Source: Methanobacteriota archaeon
GTDB taxonomy: Archaea; Halobacteriota; Methanomicrobia; Methanomicrobiales; Methanoculleaceae
Direction of reading: 5' to 3'
Assembly: GCA_023393455.1 (NCBI GenBank)
Contig: JAEWLJ010000027.1
Coordinates: forward strand, 1-64,000
Length of the DNA: 64,000 nt
A program made the translations under genes and the position numbers. Shown piece by piece: positions 60,219 through 64,000 of this stretch. The notes below the pieces were generated by a model. That model had not been told where the DNA came from and ran no database searches. It was given only the letters and a program-made list of their open reading frames with translations. Numbering within the stretch: the stretch's first letter is position 1; each line of letters begins with the position of its first letter.

Positions 60219-61535
60219 ATGCCTCTGGCTACCGGTATCGCGATCATCGTCCTGCTGATACTTGCGAACGGCTTCTTTGCGATGACGGAATTCGCAATAG
60301 TCTCTGTTAAAAAATCACGCCTGGAGAAGAAGGCGGCGGACGGCGACGTCGGGGCGGCAACCGCCCTCGACCTTGCCGATGACCCGACACAGTTCCTCTC
60401 CACCATCCAGGTCGGCATCACCACCATAGGGATCATCTCCGGGGCTTTCGGCGGGGCAACCCTCGCGGGACCTCTTGCAGAGATCTTTGCCGGGGTTCCC
60501 CTGCTTGCCCCTTACGCCGGTCCGCTTGCGGGCGTAACCGTCGTCGCCGCCATCACCTACCTGACGCTTGTGATCGGCGAACTGGTACCGAAGAGGGTGG
60601 CCATGACCAACGCCGAACAGATCGCATCGGCGGTCTCGCGCCCGATACAGCTCCTCTCCCTGGCCGTCACCCCCATCGTCAGGGTGCTGAGTATATCGAC
60701 CGAGGCGGTCCTTACGGTGCTCCGGGTGCGTACGCCCTCCGGCCCGGAGGTCACCGAGGAAGACGTCAGGGTTCTGCTCGGTCAGGCCACCCGGGCCGGC
60801 ATCTTCCAGGAGGCGGAACAGGATATGGTGGAGAGCGTCTTCCGCCTCGCCGACCGGCGGGTCAGCGTGCTGATGACCCCGCGGCCAGATATCGTGGCCC
60901 TGGACGTGGAGGACCCTCCCGAAGAGAACTGGCAGATCATGGAGGAGTCCGGGCATCTCTACTTCCCGGTCTACCGCGAGCACCTGGACAACCTGCTCGG
61001 CATCGCCTCCGTCCGCGACCTCTGGGCACGGACGATCTCGGGCGAGCCTCCTGACCTCGCAAAGGCGATCAAACCTGCTCTCTTCGTGCCTGAGAGCGTC
61101 CTTGCTCTCACGGTCCTCGAGAAATTCAAGACCTCCAGGGCACGAATCGCCCTTGTCACCGATGAGTACGGGAGTGTCCAGGGGCTGGTCACCATCCACG
61201 ACATCATGGAATCTATCGTCGGGGATATCCCGTCGGCAGAGTACCCCCCGGAGGGCGCGGCGGTTCTCCGCGAAGATGGGTCGTGGCTGCTCGACGGTCT
61301 GCTCCCGATCGACGAGTTCCATGACCTTTTTGGAGCAGAGACACTGCCCGGAGAGGGGCGCGGGTATTACCAGACGCTCGGCGGGTTCGTGATGATGTAT
61401 CTTGAGCGGACGCCGAACACTGGAGATTGGTTCACCTGGAACGATCTCCGGTTTGAGGTCGTTGATATGGACGGCCACCGGGTCGATAAGGTGCTCGTGA
61501 CCCCCGCGGGTGCCGGAAAAGAGATAGAAGAGTGA
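60219..61535 (+). CDS. CNNM/CorC-type membrane protein (DUF21-CBS-CorC_HlyC), 438 aa
   Basis: The DUF21 membrane domain (about 1-190) has four hydrophobic segments and the motif IVLLILANGFFAMTEFAIVS, followed by a pair of CBS domains (about 205-330: MTPRPDIVALDVED, LVTDEYGSVQGLVTIHDIME) and a CorC_HlyC domain (about 345-432: GSWLLDGLLPIDEFHDLFG). Relatives take part in magnesium or cobalt export; the name hemolysin in databases is historical. It is preceded by a TATA region shared with the divergent peroxiredoxin gene (ataaatatttc near 60139). Confidence 0.88.
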   Translation: MPLATGIAIIVLLILANGFFAMTEFAIVSVKKSRLEKKAADGDVGAATALDLADDPTQFLSTIQVGITTIGIISGAFGGATLAGPLAEIFAGVPLLAPYAGPLAGVTVVAAITYLTLVIGELVPKRVAMTNAEQIASAVSRPIQLLSLAVTPIVRVLSISTEAVLTVLRVRTPSGPEVTEEDVRVLLGQATRAGIFQEAEQDMVESVFRLADRRVSVLMTPRPDIVALDVEDPPEENWQIMEESGHLYFPVYREHLDNLLGIASVRDLWARTISGEPPDLAKAIKPALFVPESVLALTVLEKFKTSRARIALVTDEYGSVQGLVTIHDIMESIVGDIPSAEYPPEGAAVLREDGSWLLDGLLPIDEFHDLFGAETLPGEGRGYYQTLGGFVMMYLERTPNTGDWFTWNDLRFEVVDMDGHRVDKVLVTPAGAGKEIEE

Positions 61536-61604
61536 TTTTTGGCCTCATAGAAATCCTCTCCGAAAAGCCGTTGGTTGCATTCCGGACACGGGGTCGGGGG
61601 GACT
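61536..61604. other. Spacer before repeat
   Basis: No gene or signal is recognised in this short stretch after the CNNM-type gene. Confidence 0.3.
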
Positions 61605-61870
61605 GCACGACTCGCACCTGACGGCTTCATAAACTTCGGAGATTGCCCGTCGCACCTTCGGCCAGTCGTGCTCACATAGCATTCGCACGGATTTCATGGG
61701 GATATCACCACGCACTGCCCGCCCCCCAGGGGGGCGGGAGGAGCGCGAAGCGCGGGCGGTGGGGGGTTACACGCTTCTTTCCTTTAGGGATGGAGACAGG
61801 GGAGGGGGGATACCCCCTCCCCGTCAGCCCCACCCCCATGGCGATACTCCCACGGAAGCCGTGCTATATC
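61605..61870 (+). repeat. GC-rich intergenic repeat, copy 7 (longest)
   Basis: Shared blocks in order: ccttcggccagtcgtgctca, ggggatatcaccacgcactg, the C/G-run pair around ccgccccccaggggggcggg, a variant of the gaggccgaaggccgg block (gagcgcgaagcgcgggcggt), gatggagacaggggaggggg with its C-run partner cccctccccgtcagccccac, and the closing atggcgatactcccacggaa. The arm pairs differ in sequence between copies yet stay complementary, which suggests that RNA or DNA structure is conserved. Confidence 0.75.
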
Positions 61871-62074
61871 ACGAGGACTCAGCAGTTCTGAAGGGGAGTA
61901 GCAGCACCGGAGATGCGCAGTCTCCTTGAAATCCGTGCCGGTGTGGCCGGAGAAAAGTGGTGGAAAAAAGTGGTTTCTGAGTTCTCTGCAACTGTGGTCG
62001 AGGCCGATCTGCAGAGTGAAGTTTGTTCCTGGGACGACGCTCCAGAGAGAGTTCCAAAAAATGTTGAGTGACCC
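61871..62074. other. Spacer between repeat and FKBP gene
   Basis: Contains a tandem gtggaaaaaagtgg-like stretch near 61961-61978. No gene is convincing. It separates the repeat from the stop codon of the FKBP gene. Confidence 0.35.
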
Positions 62075-62584
62075 TTACACGATCTCGATGAGGCTGACGG
62101 TGAACGTGAGGTCGATGCCGGCAAGGCGGTGGTTCGCATCGACGGTGACCGCATCTGCCGATATGGCGACGACCCTTGCGGGAAGCGCCTGCCCGCCCTG
62201 CAGGGACAGCCGGACCTGATCGCCGACTTTCAGGCTCTCCACGCCGTCAATCCCGGCAGGGTCGAGGGCGAAGACGAGGTCTTCGCGGTACGGCCCGTAG
62301 GCCCGGTCGACAGGAACATGGAGGGTCTTCTCCTCTCCGACCTGCATCCCGACAACACCCTCATCGAACCCCCGGATCATCGCACCGGCACCGACGGTGA
62401 ACCGGAGCGGTTCGCCCCCGGCGGAACTGTCAAAGACCGTCCCGTTCTCGAAGGTGCCGGTGTAGTGGACCTTCACGGTATCGCCGGGTTTCACCCGGGC
62501 CGCTTCGTCGCCGCCTGCAATGCAGCCCGAACAGAGGACACAGGTTATCAGCAACAGGACGGCGTAGATCTGCCTCACCTTCAT
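62075..62584 (-). CDS. FKBP-type peptidyl-prolyl isomerase lipoprotein, 169 aa
   Basis: The signal peptide ends in a lipobox, VLCSGC (Cys21). The FKBP domain covers about 30-115: VKPGDTVKVHYTGTFENGTV, FDSSAGGEPLRFTVGAGAMI and GFDEGVVGMQVGEEKTLHVP. Beyond, the insert-in-flap-like region (DPAGIDGVESLKVGDQVRLS and VDANHRLAGIDLTFTVSLIE) resembles SlyD/archaeal long FKBPs. It is a folding helper on the outer face of the membrane. The start overlaps the stop of the TPR gene by 4 nt, so the two are co-transcribed. Confidence 0.9.
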   Translation of the reverse strand: MKVRQIYAVLLLITCVLCSGCIAGGDEAARVKPGDTVKVHYTGTFENGTVFDSSAGGEPLRFTVGAGAMIRGFDEGVVGMQVGEEKTLHVPVDRAYGPYREDLVFALDPAGIDGVESLKVGDQVRLSLQGGQALPARVVAISADAVTVDANHRLAGIDLTFTVSLIEIV

Positions 62585-64000
62585 TCTTTGCCCCCGTTAT
62601 CGAGCGCCGTCTTGAAACACTCCACCGCATCGGCAAACCTGCCCTGCTTATCAAGTGCTCTCCCTTTCAGGTACCATGCCCGGGCGTGACGGGGTTCGGT
62701 ATCGATGACGCGATCGAAGCACTCGGCCGCCCGGTCGGGTTTGCCGAGGTGGCCGAGAGCGAGCCCCTTCGCGAGCCAGGCATGCAGATCTCCCCCGCCC
62801 AGTCCGATAGCCTTGTCGAACGCTTTTACGGCATCTTCGTGTCGTCCCAGCGCATCCCTGAGCACCCCGACCGCGCTCCAGACTGCTGCGTTCTTCGGGT
62901 CGATCGAGAGCGCTTTCTCGTAGCTCGCGAGGGCGTCGTCGTACCTGCCCACCTTCTCGAGCACCGCCCCCCGCATGAAGAGCGCGGCGGGATTTCTGTC
63001 CTGGAGGACGATGATCTTGTCGATCGAACGGACCGCCTCCTCGTAGCGCCCGAGGTGGATGAGGGCCGACGAGCGAGCGTGGAGGGTCTCGATGCTGGTC
63101 GGTTCCCGGTCGAGAACCCGCGTGTAGGCGGCAAGGGCATCCTCGTACCTGCCGGCCTTCTCGTGGGCCTCCCCGAGCCTTCGCAGGGTGAGAACGTCGG
63201 CCGGATCGGCCTTGATCGCCTTCTCGAAGCACCCCACCGCGTCGGCGTAGCGGCCGAGCCACATGAATATCTCGCCGCGCCGCTGCCAGGCAGCCCGGTT
63301 CTCCGGGCTCGCCTCGACGATGCTGTCGGAACACTGGAGTGCCTCCTCGTAGCGCCCCATGTGCACGAGGGCGCTCTCGAGGGTGTACCATGCTTCGGTG
63401 TCGCGTTCGTCGCCTTCGAGCACCAGTGCGTACTGTTTGATCGCGTCGCCGAACTTCCCGCCCCGTTCGAGCGCCATACCGAACGCCATCCTGGCGTCGC
63501 GGTCGTCAGGAGAGTTCTTCAGGTAACGCTCGTATGCTTCCGCCGCCTCCTCGTGCCTGCCGACAGCTTCGAGCATATCAGCCCGGAGCCTTGTAACCGT
63601 GGCATTCGAGGCGTCGGCGGCGAGCACCCGGTCGCAGCACTCGATCGCCTTCTGGTGCCTGCCGAGCCGTGCGAGTGTACCGGCGAGCGCAAAGCAGGCG
63701 CCGGTATCCTTCGGCCGGCCTTCGGCGACTTTTGCGTAGCAATCCGCTGCATCCGCATACTGTCCCATCCTCTCAAGAGCCCTGCCCCGGTTGAACCAGG
63801 CAAAGAAGTTCTCCGGGTCGGCAAGCGTGGCCTCCTCGAACCGTCCGGCGGCCTCCTCGTACCGCCCGAGCACGGTGAGAACAAACCCGAGGTTTACCGG
63901 GTATCCCCCGGCTTTCGGGTCGGCTGCAAGGAGGTCTTCGTAACATCCGGCGGCTGCGTCATAGCGGCCGAGAGCCTCGAGGATCCGCGCCTTCCGGAGC
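62581..64000 (-). CDS. TPR-repeat protein, partial at the right window edge (at least 473 aa)
   Basis: The frame stays open to the edge, so the N-terminus lies beyond 64000. It consists of tetratricopeptide repeats of 34 residues, about thirteen in view, e.g. GRYEEAAGRFEEATLADPEN and GRYADAVGCFEKAIKADPAD, with near-uniform spacing and no other domain. Such superhelices bind partner proteins. It ends in the FKBP lipoprotein start (4-nt overlap). No signal peptide can be judged. GC content and codon use match the neighbours. Confidence 0.88.
   Translation of the reverse strand, partial: LRKARILEALGRYDAAAGCYEDLLAADPKAGGYPVNLGFVLTVLGRYEEAAGRFEEATLADPENFFAWFNRGRALERMGQYADAADCYAKVAEGRPKDTGACFALAGTLARLGRHQKAIECCDRVLAADASNATVTRLRADMLEAVGRHEEAAEAYERYLKNSPDDRDARMAFGMALERGGKFGDAIKQYALVLEGDERDTEAWYTLESALVHMGRYEEALQCSDSIVEASPENRAAWQRRGEIFMWLGRYADAVGCFEKAIKADPADVLTLRRLGEAHEKAGRYEDALAAYTRVLDREPTSIETLHARSSALIHLGRYEEAVRSIDKIIVLQDRNPAALFMRGAVLEKVGRYDDALASYEKALSIDPKNAAVWSAVGVLRDALGRHEDAVKAFDKAIGLGGGDLHAWLAKGLALGHLGKPDRAAECFDRVIDTEPRHARAWYLKGRALDKQGRFADAVECFKTALDNGGKE

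Overview
The window looks like chromosome of a methanogenic archaeon of the order Methanomicrobiales, most likely Methanoculleus or a close relative. This is inferred from gene content and not from a database search. The pointers are a ycaO-tfuA pair for thioglycine formation in methyl-coenzyme M reductase, two archaellins, proteins with PGF-CTERM-like tails, a form III RuBisCO, an orphan archaeosine-synthase-type DUF5591 protein, PAS/MASE3 sensor kinases, bacterial-type uvrABC, high GC content and archaeal TATA boxes about 25-30 nt upstream of many start codons. I found no rRNA, tRNA, CRISPR array or insertion sequence.

Layout. 1-750: two copies of a GC-rich intergenic repeat. 751-5335: secreted and membrane proteins, a tandem archaellin pair, a DUF457-type protein and a DUF5714 protein. 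5357-14483: an ABC exporter, an amino-acid ABC importer (two permeases and an ATPase) with its likely binding protein 3.4 kb away, a class I aldolase-phosphofructokinase pair, and an EamA transporter with a His-rich tail and no ordinary start codon. 14794-20095: DUF2795, an alpha/beta hydrolase, a leaderless HtrA protease, a nitroreductase, a PAS sensor and a MazF-like protein. 20213-33640: secreted proteins, two metal P-type ATPases (CopB-like and ZntA-like), a three-PAS/GAF histidine kinase, a double cupin, a decayed PAS sensor paralogue and a MASE3 histidine kinase. 33753-40150: small envelope proteins and an ABC-2 exporter operon with a NEW3 protein.

40239-49971: a PIN protein, a FemAB-like protein, the operon thiF/moeB-moaD-moaE-ycaO-tfuA, a hydrolase, RuBisCO, repeat copies, the DUF5591 protein and a ferritin-like protein. 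50158-56434: uvrA-uvrC-uvrB with 4-nt overlaps. 56435-64000: a repeat copy, a pspC gene broken by a short internal inversion, a short RecQ, an N-formylglutamate amidohydrolase, the stump of a sodium:neurotransmitter symporter, a peroxiredoxin, a CNNM/CorC-type protein, another repeat copy, an FKBP lipoprotein and a TPR protein that runs off the right edge.

The strongest unusual signals are: the pspC micro-inversion at about 56964-57080, which would restore an intact gene, start region and promoter if flipped back; a seven-copy dispersed intergenic element; a PAS-sensor pair sharing an ATPase-less C-terminal module, one copy deleted and frameshifted; a phosphofructokinase with pyrophosphate-type residues; a sulfur-carrier cassette overlapping the McrA thioamidation genes; and a GC-rich leader hairpin ahead of the MASE3 kinase.
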